A program made the translations under genes and the position numbers. DNA of 64,000 nucleotides, from assembly GCF_900143015.1 (NCBI RefSeq), contig NZ_FSRT01000001.1, positions 496,001 to 560,000 of the forward strand, read 5' to 3'. Source of the stretch: Fibrobacter sp. UWB11. GTDB lineage: Bacteria; Fibrobacterota; Fibrobacteria; Fibrobacterales; Fibrobacteraceae. Shown in pieces: positions 54,189 through 61,907 of this stretch. The number at the start of each line of letters is the position of its first letter. The stretch's first letter is position 1. The notes under the pieces are model-generated. The model saw only the letters and a program-made list of their open reading frames with translations. It ran no database searches and was not told where the DNA came from.

Positions 54189-54272
54189 TGCGGTCGGACA
54201 GACTTGAACTGTCATGAGATTGCTCCCACTAGCACCTCAAGCTAGCGTGTCTACCAATTCCACCACGACCGC
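54189..54272 (-). tRNA. tRNA-Leu(GAG)
   Basis: The minus strand reads GCGGTCGTGGTGGAATTGG..., with acceptor stem GCGGTCG/CGACCGC, a D-arm with AATTGGTAGACACG, and anticodon stem CTAGC/GCTAG with loop TTGAGGT (anticodon GAG). A long variable arm (GTGGGAGCAATCTCAT) and a T-arm with GTTCAAGTC follow, then discriminator A. CCA is not encoded. It is a class II tRNA reading CUU/CUC codons. Confidence 0.93.
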
Positions 54273-54362
54273 GTGGTCCTTAGCGGAACGAACACAAAGA
54301 TAGTATAATTTTTTGATTTTGGAAACTCTTGTTGAAAAATAATTGAATTTTTTTTTGACAAT

Positions 54363-54430
54363 GTCTCCCCGGCCTCTGTGCCGGGGTCGGCATTTTATTT
54401 GTTATTCCCGCCTCCGAGCGGGAATCTCCC
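54363..54430. repeat. Two family B palindromic repeats between the tRNA-Leu copies
   Basis: One copy at 54363-54390 (GTCTCCCCGGCC...GCCGGGGTCGG) and one at 54401-54430 (GTTATTCCCGCC...GCGGGAATCTCC) lie in the spacer between the duplicated tRNA genes. Confidence 0.8.
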
Positions 54431-54445
54431 TTCGTGCAAAAATGA

Positions 54446-54476
54446 AAAAAGACTCGATTTACATCGAGTCTTTTTC
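54446..54476 (-). terminator. Terminator of second tRNA-Leu gene
   Basis: AAAGACTCGAT and ATCGAGTCTTT form the stem with loop GTAA on the minus strand, followed by TTTTTT. It is nearly identical to the terminator at 54158-54188. Confidence 0.88.
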
Positions 54477-54560
54477 TGCGGTCGGACAGACTTGAACTGT
54501 CATGAGATTGCTCCCACTAGCACCTCAAGCTAGCGTGTCTACCAATTCCACCACGACCGC
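54477..54560 (-). tRNA. tRNA-Leu(GAG), second copy
   Basis: The tRNA sequence is identical to the copy at 54189-54272 over all 84 nt, and the flanks (terminator stem downstream, CGTGGTCCTTAGCGGAACG upstream) are also shared. The repeat unit is 288 bp, so this is a tandem duplication of the whole gene with its terminator. Confidence 0.93.
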
Positions 54561-54642
54561 GTGGTCCTTAGCGGAACGGCACAAATTTAGTATAAAACTT
54601 TTAGCTTGTAAAGGGGGTTGCGCGCTTTTTTATCAAAAATTT

Positions 54643-56004
54643 TTACACCTCCGCAACAAGCTTGTCGAAAACCTGTCCGCGGACTTTGTAGTTCTTGAAC
54701 AGTCCAAAGCTTGCACAGGCGGGGCTCATGATGACCGTGCCGCCTTTGCCGATGTTGAGGCTATCTGCAAAAGCTTCTTCGAGCGTGGGGAAGATTGCTG
54801 TCTTGATTCCCGCTTCGTTGATACCGGCCTTCTTCAAGTCGGCGAGCATGCGTTCGGCGGTGGCGCCAATAAGTGCAATACGCTTCAAGTTCGGGCGTTC
54901 CTTCACCAAGATGTTCGAAAGTTCCGTGAAGTCGGCATTCTTTTCGGAACCACCCAAAATCAACGCAAACGGGCGCGTCATGCTTGCGGTGGCTGCGATC
55001 GTTGCGTCCGGGCGTGTTGCGTAACTATCGTTGTAAAATTCAATGCCGTTCTTTTCGCCTTTGAATTCCATGCGGAAGGGGAGCGTCTCGTAGCTCTTGA
55101 GGGCTTCGAATGCATCGGCGATGTTAACGCCTAATGCCTTGCATGCAAGTGTTGCTGCAGCCATGTTTTCGAGCTGATAAATACCACGAACCTTGCAATC
55201 AGCGAGGTACAAAGTTACACCATCAATTGTAAGTGTTGCTCCGTCAATTACGGCATCGCCGTCACCTGCACTTTCGCCATCCTTAAGGCTTACCGCATAC
55301 TTTGTCTTGGCCGGGCTTTCCGATGCAATCTTTGCAGTCGGTTCTGCATCTTTCAGATAAACGCATGCTGCATCACGCTTTTGCCAACGCACTAAATTAG
55401 CCTTTGCATCGCGGTATTCTTCGACTGTCTTGTGCCAATCCAAGTGCTCCGTCGAAACGCGCAACACAACGCCTACATCCGGCGATACGGACAAAGTCAT
55501 TAGCTGAAAACTTGAAAGTTCCAAAATGCTGATGCGGTCCGGAGTCTCGTCTTCAAGTAAGTCCAATGCCGGTACGCCAAAGTTTCCGCCAATAGCGTTC
55601 GCCTTGCCGCATTTGTCCAAAATGTGGCTAATCATGCTCACGGTTGAGCCCTTACCGAGTGTACCCGTGACGCCAACCACCTTTGCAGAACGAGTTTGTT
55701 CTAAGAACAGTTGAATTTGACTCGTCATGAGGCCGCCGTTCATCTGGAAATGGAACAGCTCCTTGCTCATCGGATAAACGCCCGCTGAACGCACAACGGT
55801 CACGCAGTCCTTGAGTCCGTCCAAATAGTTTTCGCCGCTGCTAACCTTGACGTTTACGCCTGCGGGCACATCCGGAAGTGTCACTGGGTTCTTGTCCATC
55901 ACGACAATGTCCTTGATGCCTTCGCGGAAAAGATAACGCAACGTGCTCTGGCCTTCGACGCCAAAGCCTAAAATACCAACAGGAGAAACGAGTGAGTTTT
56001 GCAT
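54643..56004 (-). CDS. murD: UDP-N-acetylmuramoyl-L-alanine:D-glutamate ligase
   Basis: This 453-residue Mur ligase adds D-glutamate to UDP-MurNAc-L-Ala in peptidoglycan synthesis. The N-terminal Rossmann-like domain (GILGFGVEGQSTLRYL), the ATP-binding loop VTGTLGKGSTV, the ELSSFQL segment, HLDWH, and the C-terminal domain (NDSYATRPDATIAA, LILGGSEKNADF) are in order. The P-loop reads GTLGKGST where GTNGKS/T is common, a modest difference. The other mur/dcw genes are not adjacent, so murD stands outside the usual cluster. AAGGAT precedes the ATG. Confidence 0.93.
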   Translation of the reverse strand: MQNSLVSPVGILGFGVEGQSTLRYLFREGIKDIVVMDKNPVTLPDVPAGVNVKVSSGENYLDGLKDCVTVVRSAGVYPMSKELFHFQMNGGLMTSQIQLFLEQTRSAKVVGVTGTLGKGSTVSMISHILDKCGKANAIGGNFGVPALDLLEDETPDRISILELSSFQLMTLSVSPDVGVVLRVSTEHLDWHKTVEEYRDAKANLVRWQKRDAACVYLKDAEPTAKIASESPAKTKYAVSLKDGESAGDGDAVIDGATLTIDGVTLYLADCKVRGIYQLENMAAATLACKALGVNIADAFEALKSYETLPFRMEFKGEKNGIEFYNDSYATRPDATIAATASMTRPFALILGGSEKNADFTELSNILVKERPNLKRIALIGATAERMLADLKKAGINEAGIKTAIFPTLEEAFADSLNIGKGGTVIMSPACASFGLFKNYKVRGQVFDKLVAEV

Positions 56005-56134
56005 AAAAATCCTTGATGTAATTCCAATTAAAATTTAGCAACCCTTACCAGCAATGGGCTCTCTGACCAATCATTAAATGGGTATTGGGAGCTCGTACTT
56101 TTTTATACTAAAGTATGTTACTTTATTTATAAAA

Positions 56135-56160
56135 AATCCGCTCTCTTTCGAGAACGGACT
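56135..56160 (-). terminator. Terminator downstream of secG
   Basis: On the minus strand TCCGTTCTC and GAGAGCGGA pair around GAAA, followed by TTTTTT. It lies beyond the tRNA-like fragment at 56167-56185. Confidence 0.85.
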
Positions 56161-56166
56161 TCTGAA

Positions 56167-56185
56167 TGCGGTCGGACAGACTTGA
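56167..56185 (-). other. Fragment identical to the tRNA-Leu 3' end
   Basis: TGCGGTCGGACAGACTTGA is identical to the 3' acceptor and T-arm bases of the two tRNA-Leu genes 1.6-2 kb away. Beyond it the sequence diverges, so no tRNA can form. A terminator stem is placed directly after it, as in the intact copies. It could be a degraded third copy or an old attachment-type site. Confidence 0.65.
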
Positions 56186-56204
56186 TTCAAGTCAATCTAA
56201 TCTT

Positions 56205-56702
56205 TTACTTGGCTTTCTTCTTGCCTTTCTTGGCCTTCGGGGCTTCTGTCGGAGCAGCAGCTTCAGGAGCCGGAGCGGCTTCAGCCTTTACTTCGGCTGC
56301 AGGTGCGGCCGGAACTTCAGCCTTCACTTCAGCGGCAGCCGGTGCAGCAGGAGCTGCTTCAGCCGGAGCGTTGAACGTTGCCGGGAGAACCGGTATTTCC
56401 GGAGCCTGTTCGGCTGCGTTTTCACGAGTAGCCTTCTGCATGGTCGATTCTTCAACAGCCTGATCCTGCTTAGCCGTGATGAGGCTGAGTGCGAAAACCA
56501 CGATGAAGAAAATCACAGCAACGACACGGGTCAACTTCTGGATGAAGGTCGCTGCGCCGGCGGTAGAAAATGCAGATTGCGAAGTCATGCCACCGAGACC
56601 TGCCAAACCGCCCATCTTGTCGTTCTGAACGAGAACGAGGAGAGCAAGGAAAAAGCAGAGAAACACGTGGAGGACGATCAATACCCAAAAGAGAGTTGTC
56701 AT
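56205..56702 (-). CDS. secG: Protein-export membrane protein SecG with long Ala/Glu/Pro tail
   Basis: This 165-residue protein has the two membrane helices of SecG (about residues 5-25 and 57-77) around the MGGLAGLGG loop and the FIQKLTRV segment. It is an accessory subunit of the SecYEG translocon. Bacterial SecG is usually 70-130 residues; here about 80 extra residues are rich in Ala, Pro, Glu and Lys with repeats of AEVKAE and APAAE and end GKKKAK. AAGGA lies before the ATG. It follows tpiA on the same strand. Confidence 0.9.
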   Translation of the reverse strand: MTTLFWVLIVLHVFLCFFLALLVLVQNDKMGGLAGLGGMTSQSAFSTAGAATFIQKLTRVVAVIFFIVVFALSLITAKQDQAVEESTMQKATRENAAEQAPEIPVLPATFNAPAEAAPAAPAAAEVKAEVPAAPAAEVKAEAAPAPEAAAPTEAPKAKKGKKKAK

Positions 56703-56726
56703 TTGTGACGATCCTTTCGTTAAAAG

Positions 56727-57488
56727 TTACTTGGCTTCAGCTGCGTCGATGATTTCCTTGAAGGTGTTGGCCTTGAGACCTGCACCACCAATCAAGCCAC
56801 CGTCGATATCCTTCTGAGCGAGGAGGCCAGCAGCGTTTGCACCCTTCATGGAGCCACCGTACTGGATGCGCATGCCTTCAGCAACAGCTTCGCCGTAGAT
56901 TTCCTTAACAACAGAGCGGACATAAGCCTGAGTTTCTTCAGCCTGTTCGTCGGTAGCGGTAACGCCAGTACCGATTGCCCAAACCGGTTCGTATGCGAGA
57001 ACGCACTTTGCAGCGTCTTCAGCAGAAACGTCCTTGAATGCGCCCTTGACCTGGAGGCCGAGAACTTCCTTCAAGATGCCGCCGTTGCGCTGGTCGAGAG
57101 TTTCACCAATGCAGATGATCGGCTTGAGGCCTGCTTCGAGAGTCTTCTTGACCTTGAGGTTCACAGTTTCTTCCGTTTCGTGGAAGTACTGGCGCTGTTC
57201 GGAGTGACCGATAATCACGTATTCTGCACCGATTTCCTTGACCATGTCGATGGAAACCTTACCGGTGTATGCGCCCTGGTCCTTCCAGTGGATGTCCTGG
57301 ATAGCGAGCTTCACGTTCGTGCCCTTCACGACGTCTGCAACCTTAGCAGCAGCGAGGTAGGTCGGAGCGATAACGACTTCAGTCTTCTTCACGTCCTTGA
57401 CAGCTTCAACGATGTCCTTAGCGAGCTGAACGGATTCGCTAACGGTCTTGTTCATCTTCCAGTTACCAGCAATAATATACTGACGCAT
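56727..57488 (-). CDS. tpiA: Triosephosphate isomerase
   Basis: This 253-residue TIM-barrel enzyme interconverts dihydroxyacetone phosphate and glyceraldehyde 3-phosphate. The active-site residues are all seen: Asn and Lys in AGNWKMNK, His in IIGHSEQR near residue 95, and Glu in AYEPVWAIGTG near residue 167. The phosphate loop GGSMKGANA is also intact. AAGGAG precedes the ATG; a TACATT -10 lies about 40 nt further upstream. It is followed by secG 24 bp downstream. Confidence 0.97.
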   Translation of the reverse strand: MRQYIIAGNWKMNKTVSESVQLAKDIVEAVKDVKKTEVVIAPTYLAAAKVADVVKGTNVKLAIQDIHWKDQGAYTGKVSIDMVKEIGAEYVIIGHSEQRQYFHETEETVNLKVKKTLEAGLKPIICIGETLDQRNGGILKEVLGLQVKGAFKDVSAEDAAKCVLAYEPVWAIGTGVTATDEQAEETQAYVRSVVKEIYGEAVAEGMRIQYGGSMKGANAAGLLAQKDIDGGLIGGAGLKANTFKEIIDAAEAK

Positions 57489-57551
57489 GATATAACTCCT
57501 TGAGAGGTTTAAAATTTAACGCGCGTAAATGTAGAAAAACCTCTTTCTGCT

Positions 57552-57622
57552 GTCACCCCGGACTCAGTTCCGGGGCCGCCTTTTTTATAAAAAAAGCCCC
57601 TCGGCGGTTAAACCAAGGGGTG
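57552..57622. repeat. Family B palindromic repeat and adjacent terminator
   Basis: A family B element (57552-57580, GTCACCCCGGA and TTCCGGGGCCGCC) is followed by a terminator stem on the minus strand (CCCCTTGG and CCGAGGGG, then TTTTTTT, about 57593-57613). The terminator ends the lipoprotein gene to the right. Confidence 0.8.
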
Positions 57623-57638
57623 CAGTTTTGTTTAAGTA

Positions 57639-58082
57639 CTAGTGTTCGTAGTTGCTCGAACGGCTAGATGTTGGCGGAGGAGATCCACCATAGCGGTCGC
57701 CTTCGATCTTGTCGAGAACCTTTTCGCCTTCGTAGCCTTTCAGACGAGCCTGTTCCGGATATTTCCAGAACAAACGAGTGATAAGCTTACCTTCGCGTGT
57801 GAAATATTCCCAGACCATGCCATCTGCAGTTTCATGATCGGGAGGTCCCCACAGGAGGTTCACCATGTCGGTTGTCATGCCTTCTTCGATGTAGCCTTGC
57901 TTGAAGGTGTTCTGCAAGTGCTTGTCGATGCCCATGCTTTCCTTGGAAATGAAGTACTCGCGTTCGTATTCGTTCTGGCCTACGCCGCGTTCAATCAGCA
58001 CAGGGGAGGAATACTTGTTGTTTGTACATCCAAAGAGCATGAGTGCACCGAAGGAAATAGCGCACAGATGTGAAAATTTCAT
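57639..58082 (-). CDS. Lipoprotein resembling BamE/SmpA-type domains
   Basis: This 147-residue protein has a lipoprotein signal (LMLFGCTNN, lipobox Cys near residue 18). The following region contains KQGYIEEGMTTDMVNLLWGPPD-like spacing and WEYF...LFWKYP, a pattern seen in BamE/SmpA-like outer-membrane lipoproteins. The assignment is tentative. The start at 58082 has AAGGAG 6 nt upstream; an in-frame ATG at 58130 is unlikely. It is transcribed divergently from the neighbouring beta-barrel-like protein gene. Confidence 0.75.
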   Translation of the reverse strand: MKFSHLCAISFGALMLFGCTNNKYSSPVLIERGVGQNEYEREYFISKESMGIDKHLQNTFKQGYIEEGMTTDMVNLLWGPPDHETADGMVWEYFTREGKLITRLFWKYPEQARLKGYEGEKVLDKIEGDRYGGSPPPTSSRSSNYEH

Positions 58083-58162
58083 TGGATCTCCTTGTAATAG
58101 ATGACCACAAAATAAGAATTTATTGCGCAAGTAGCTAAATAATTTTTAGATTTTACACTGAA

Positions 58163-59146
58163 ATGAATAAGATTAACGCTTTGTTTAAAATTATTTTACT
58201 TAATGTGGCTGTTTTAAGCTCCTTGAGCTTTGGCGCAATTGGGCGTGACCAGTCCAATTTAGTCGGGCTCCGTTACGGACCGAACCTTTCTTGGGGTGGA
58301 ATGGTGAATACTCCGATTGTGTGGGGGCAGTGGGTTCCGCAAGCTGCGGTCGGGATGCGTTATACCTGGCTTGAGCCTTTGGCGCCTCTGAACTATGGAG
58401 ACCCTATTGGCTTTGCTTCTGCTTATCTCAGAATGGACGCCTCTATTGAAGTGACTCCGTTCTATGGCGGGTATCGTGCCGGGCTTGGTCTTCGTCCTTT
58501 CAGAATCAACCCGCAGATTGAATTCAATTTTGTCTATGAAAGCTATTTCTATTTCAAGTCCAATTTGGAAATGGTCAATGCCGATGTGAAGGGCGGTGGC
58601 CATATTGCTGAAACATGGAACTCCGATTACATTTTGGACAATGTTGGCAAATCGAATTCTGACTTTGACTACGCCCAGCTTTTCGATATGAGTATCGATT
58701 TTAGCTATACATTCCCGCATGGTGGCATTATTGGCATTGGCGCCCATTATGTTCTATCCGATATCAGCACCGATTTCGAGGGCAAAAGCTACGACTATGA
58801 ACGCAATATTCCTGTGTTCAGCCGTGATTACATCATTGAATTGCAATCATTCGGACGTTTCCCCGTCAATGATCTTGTATCCGTCGTTTACGATGGCATG
58901 TATATAAAAACAGGGCTTTTGCGCAGCGGTGGTAGCGTTAAAAAAGAATCCCTGAGCTATCGCATGATGCTTCTGGGAGCGCATTTCTCTTGGAAAGAGG
59001 GTCTTCGCAATGTTGTCGTTAAGGCCGGTATGTGGAGCCGTGACAAAAAAAGATTCTATAACGGATCATTCGCTCAGCAGCTTTTGGTTCAGCTTGAGTA
59101 TGAGGGGTATTTTTCGTTCCCCTTCCACAGTAATTTTTCCAAATAA
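58163..59146 (+). CDS. Predicted outer-membrane beta-barrel-like protein, unrecognised
   Basis: This 327-residue exported protein has a signal peptide (about residues 1-24, LSSLSFGA). The mature part has alternating aromatic and polar residues and many Gly/Tyr-rich strands (GMRYTWLEPL, FYGGYRAGLGLR), typical of outer-membrane barrels. It ends with a Phe-rich stretch (GYFSFPFHSNFSK), although the last residue is not the usual Phe. Its 3' end overlaps the convergent gene on the other strand by 81 bp. No ribosome binding site is visible and the family is unknown. Confidence 0.75.
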   Translation: MNKINALFKIILLNVAVLSSLSFGAIGRDQSNLVGLRYGPNLSWGGMVNTPIVWGQWVPQAAVGMRYTWLEPLAPLNYGDPIGFASAYLRMDASIEVTPFYGGYRAGLGLRPFRINPQIEFNFVYESYFYFKSNLEMVNADVKGGGHIAETWNSDYILDNVGKSNSDFDYAQLFDMSIDFSYTFPHGGIIGIGAHYVLSDISTDFEGKSYDYERNIPVFSRDYIIELQSFGRFPVNDLVSVVYDGMYIKTGLLRSGGSVKKESLSYRMMLLGAHFSWKEGLRNVVVKAGMWSRDKKRFYNGSFAQQLLVQLEYEGYFSFPFHSNFSK

Positions 59147-59854
59147 CTTGGGAACAGGCAAGAGAATCTTGGGCTTGACCGGTTTTTGCAACGGATCGGC
59201 CTCAAGAGCTTTTTTAGGATAAGCGGACTGGATCCAGAGGCTTCCGCTGTAGTCTTCACTCGATATGCTTGCCAATGTTGGGAGCATTTCGCCAGCGTAG
59301 GCTTTCCAGTTAGCAAGGGAAAAGTAACGGGGCTTCTTGGTGACTCCGCGCATTACGACCTTTTCGGGGGTGGGGAGGGAATCTACGACTACGCTCCACC
59401 AGGTGTTTGATGCTGCTGTAGCAAGGACGTTGTTGTTGATTTCTTGCTTTGTGGAGTCCGGACACTTGAAGTAGCCGTTCGCCAAAAGTTCCAGGTCGTC
59501 TAGCTTTAAGGGTGTTTTGCCGATATTTTCTCTGAGGTGGTGGAGGCCGAGTTGCCTCTTTACTTTCCCCTCTTCGAATTCCATGTAGCGGAATTTGCCT
59601 GCGGTAATGTAGCTGAACGACGGGCTGTCGTTTAAGTTGACAAAGAACGTGTCTAAGGCGTCGCTATGATGGCGCCATTCGATGGAAACGCTCGTCCTGT
59701 TTCTTTCTTCGTTGACGAACTTTCCGTTGATGTTGACGATTATAGACGAATTGGTCAAAAGCCGCGGACAGACTGTTTGTTTGGCGTTTTGAGCCAAAAT
59801 AGGGATGGTCGATATACAAATTGCAAGTATCGTCTGTTTTGCGCCTTTTATCAT
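59066..59854 (-). CDS. Exported protein of unknown function
   Basis: This 262-residue protein has an N-terminal signal (TILAICISTIPILAQ) and no membrane segment afterwards. It is mostly polar with a lysine- and proline-rich C-terminal third (KPVKPKILLPVPKLF). I recognise no family. It converges with, and overlaps, the 3' end of the beta-barrel-like gene by 81 bp. The overlap involves the last 27 codons of each and both frames stay open. Confidence 0.7.
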   Translation of the reverse strand: MIKGAKQTILAICISTIPILAQNAKQTVCPRLLTNSSIIVNINGKFVNEERNRTSVSIEWRHHSDALDTFFVNLNDSPSFSYITAGKFRYMEFEEGKVKRQLGLHHLRENIGKTPLKLDDLELLANGYFKCPDSTKQEINNNVLATAASNTWWSVVVDSLPTPEKVVMRGVTKKPRYFSLANWKAYAGEMLPTLASISSEDYSGSLWIQSAYPKKALEADPLQKPVKPKILLPVPKLFGKITVEGERKIPLILKLNQKLLSE

Positions 59855-59929
59855 ACAATTAATATAAGTAAATGTTATTGCATCCTGTTAAGCAAGAATG
59901 GTTAATAATACGTAAATTTAGTATAAAAG

Positions 59930-59976
59930 AAAACCCCAGCGCTTCCAAAATGGCTAAAAAAGGAAGAACCGGGGTT
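59930..59976. terminator. Terminator-like stem downstream of recA
   Basis: AAACCCC and GGGGTTT pair around a longer loop, with A-rich and T-rich flanks. It lies between recA and the converging upstream region. Confidence 0.65.
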
Positions 59977-59998
59977 TGTTTTTTTTCAGGAAGAAATG

Positions 59999-61099
59999 TT
60001 ATGCTTCGTCCGGCATGCTTTCGCCTTCGCCATCGTCACCGATGTCTACGGAATCGTTTTCGCCAAGCTTGAAGAGTTCCACGTCCTTCATGCTTTCACG
60101 AATCTTCTGTTCGATTTCGTTGCAGAGGTCGGTGTTGTCCTTCAAGAACAGGCGGGTGTTTTCGCGACCCTGGCCAATGCGTTCGTTGTTGTAGCTGAAC
60201 CAGGAGCCGCTCTTCTGGATGATATCCAGTTCGCAGGCGAGGTCGAGGATGGAGGCTTCGCGAGAAATGCCAACGCCGTAAAGGATGTCGAATTCGCACT
60301 GGGTAAACGGAGCAGCGACCTTGTTCTTCACGATCTTCACGCGGGTGCGGTTCCCGATGACTTCTTCGCCGTTCTTGATGGCGGCGATGCGACGGATGTC
60401 GATACGCTGGGTGGCGTAGAACTTGAGTGCATTACCACCGGTAGTCGTTTCCGGGTTGCCGAACATCACGCCAATCTTCATACGGAGCTGGTTGATGAAC
60501 AACATGCAGGTGTTCGACTTCGAGAGAATGCCGGTGAGCTTGCGGAGCGCCTGAGACATGAGGCGGGCCTGGAGGCCCACGTGGTTGTCGCCCATTTCAC
60601 CATTGATTTCTGCTTGCGGGACGAGGGCAGCCACAGAGTCTACGACGATGATGTCGATGGCGCCAGAACGTACGAGCGTTTCGGCAATATCAAGAGCCTG
60701 CTCGCCGGTATCCGGCTGGGAAACGAGGAGCGATTCGATATCCACGCCGAGCTTGCGGGCATAGACCGCGTCAAAGGCGTGTTCAGCGTCGATGAATGCT
60801 GCAACGCCGCCGAGCTTTTGCGCTTCGGCAATGGCATGCAATGCAAGCGTTGTCTTACCGGAAGATTCCGGTCCATAAATTTCGATGATACGTCCGCGGG
60901 GGAATCCGCCTACGCCGAGAGCCATGTCCAACTGGATGCAGCCCGTCGGAATGACCGGGATGTCTTCGACCGGTTGCTGTCCGAGAGCCATGATAGAACC
61001 TTTACCGTAATTCTTTTCAATCTGGGCAATTGCTGCTTCGACTGCTTTTGCTTTTTCGCTGGAAAGGTTGCTGGTGGGTGTAGTAGTTTTCTTAGCCAT
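59999..61099 (-). CDS. recA: Recombinase RecA
   Basis: This 366-residue protein catalyses strand exchange and triggers the SOS response. The family motifs are clear: [25 protein letters not shown] with Walker A near residue 75, the DAEHAFD segment, the L2 loop [17 protein letters not shown], and an acidic C-terminal tail ([18 protein letters not shown]). GGAGT precedes the ATG. It follows the pncC/cinA-like gene by 42 nt on the same strand, an arrangement seen in several bacterial groups. No LexA-type box is obvious upstream, but the motif in this phylum is not known to me. Confidence 0.97.
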   Translation of the reverse strand: MAKKTTTPTSNLSSEKAKAVEAAIAQIEKNYGKGSIMALGQQPVEDIPVIPTGCIQLDMALGVGGFPRGRIIEIYGPESSGKTTLALHAIAEAQKLGGVAAFIDAEHAFDAVYARKLGVDIESLLVSQPDTGEQALDIAETLVRSGAIDIIVVDSVAALVPQAEINGEMGDNHVGLQARLMSQALRKLTGILSKSNTCMLFINQLRMKIGVMFGNPETTTGGNALKFYATQRIDIRRIAAIKNGEEVIGNRTRVKIVKNKVAAPFTQCEFDILYGVGISREASILDLACELDIIQKSGSWFSYNNERIGQGRENTRLFLKDNTDLCNEIEQKIRESMKDVELFKLGENDSVDIGDDGEGESMPDEA

Positions 61100-61141
61100 T
61101 GTAGACTCCGTTTTTATCCTTGTTTTTTGTTAATATACTAA

Positions 61142-61672
61142 TTAGTGAACTTTTGTGCAAGTGCTTTTTTGGCTATTCAGTAAAAAAAGAAGCTTGCTCA
61201 TTATCTTATACACGCTTTTTTCACGGATTTGTCCACGATTTCCTGCAAAAATTTCGCAAAAGGCTTCATTTTGCAAACTATTGGCGACACACATCCATAC
61301 TGTACCGACGGGTTTTCCCGGTTCTGCACCGGTTGGTCCCGCAATTCCCGAAGTGGCAACCGCCCATTCGCAATGGAATGTTTTGCGGGCGCCTTCGGCC
61401 ATGGCTTTTACGGTCTGTTCGCTGACAGCGCCGTATTTCTCAAGAATTTCGTTGCTTACCCCAAGCATTTCGTGCTTGACTTCGTTCTGGTAGGCTACGA
61501 TTCCACCCTTGAGAATCGCAGAGGAACCAGGCTCGTTGACGATGCTCGATGCGATAAGCCCGCCCGTGCAGGATTCCGCCGTTGCCATCATTTCTCCGCG
61601 CTTGATCAGTTCTTCCTTGATCTTCATGGCCAGTTCGTGAATTTCGTGTTCGATATTGATTGGTTCGTTCAT
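61142..61672 (-). CDS. pncC: Nicotinamide-nucleotide amidase, CinA C-terminal family
   Basis: This protein of about 176 residues matches the C-terminal CinA domain: MMATAESCTGGLIASSI near residue 30, GGIVAYQNEVKHEMLGV, and ATSGIAGPTGAEPGKPVGTV. The family deamidates nicotinamide mononucleotide in NAD recycling. The N-terminal half of full CinA is absent, as in stand-alone PncC. The start could be 61684, 61675 or 61672. It lies upstream of recA on the same strand. Confidence 0.88.
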   Translation of the reverse strand: MNEPINIEHEIHELAMKIKEELIKRGEMMATAESCTGGLIASSIVNEPGSSAILKGGIVAYQNEVKHEMLGVSNEILEKYGAVSEQTVKAMAEGARKTFHCEWAVATSGIAGPTGAEPGKPVGTVWMCVANSLQNEAFCEIFAGNRGQIREKSVYKIMSKLLFLLNSQKSTCTKVH

Positions 61673-61740
61673 CATTACACCCATAAGTTAAAAACATTAA
61701 GTGTCAAAAACAGACATTTTAATAAAATTTTTAAAAAATT

Positions 61741-61815
61741 GTCATTCCCGGCTCCGACCGGGAATCTCTAACGTGTGTTCTCATTTTGTCATTCCCGGCT
61801 CCGACCGGGAATCTC
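61741..61815. repeat. Tandem pair of family B palindromic repeats
   Basis: Two identical 28-nt elements (61741-61768 and 61788-61815, GTCATTCCCGGC and GACCGGGAATCTC) are 19 nt apart between two divergent genes. Perfect identity points to recent duplication. Confidence 0.85.
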
Positions 61816-61893
61816 CATCATGTGACGCAAAAATTAAATAAATTCCAGCCTTTGCATCTCTTTGCTCTAGCGTTGCACGTATAAACTTTTTTC

Positions 61894-61899
61894 TATATT
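61894..61899 (+). promoter_or_regulatory. -10 box (TATATT) 8 nt before start codon
   Basis: TTCTATATTCGC precedes the ATG at 61908, with 8 nt between box and start. A TTGCAC at 61873-61878 could be the -35 (15-nt spacer). A leaderless transcript is inferred. Confidence 0.5.
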
Positions 61900-61907
61900 C
61901 GCCCTCA

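Noticed and set aside
54158-56185. Recent genomic island integrated at tRNA-Leu
   Set aside because: The interval between the tRNA copies and the 19-nt fragment holds murD, a core gene, and no integrase or phage gene.
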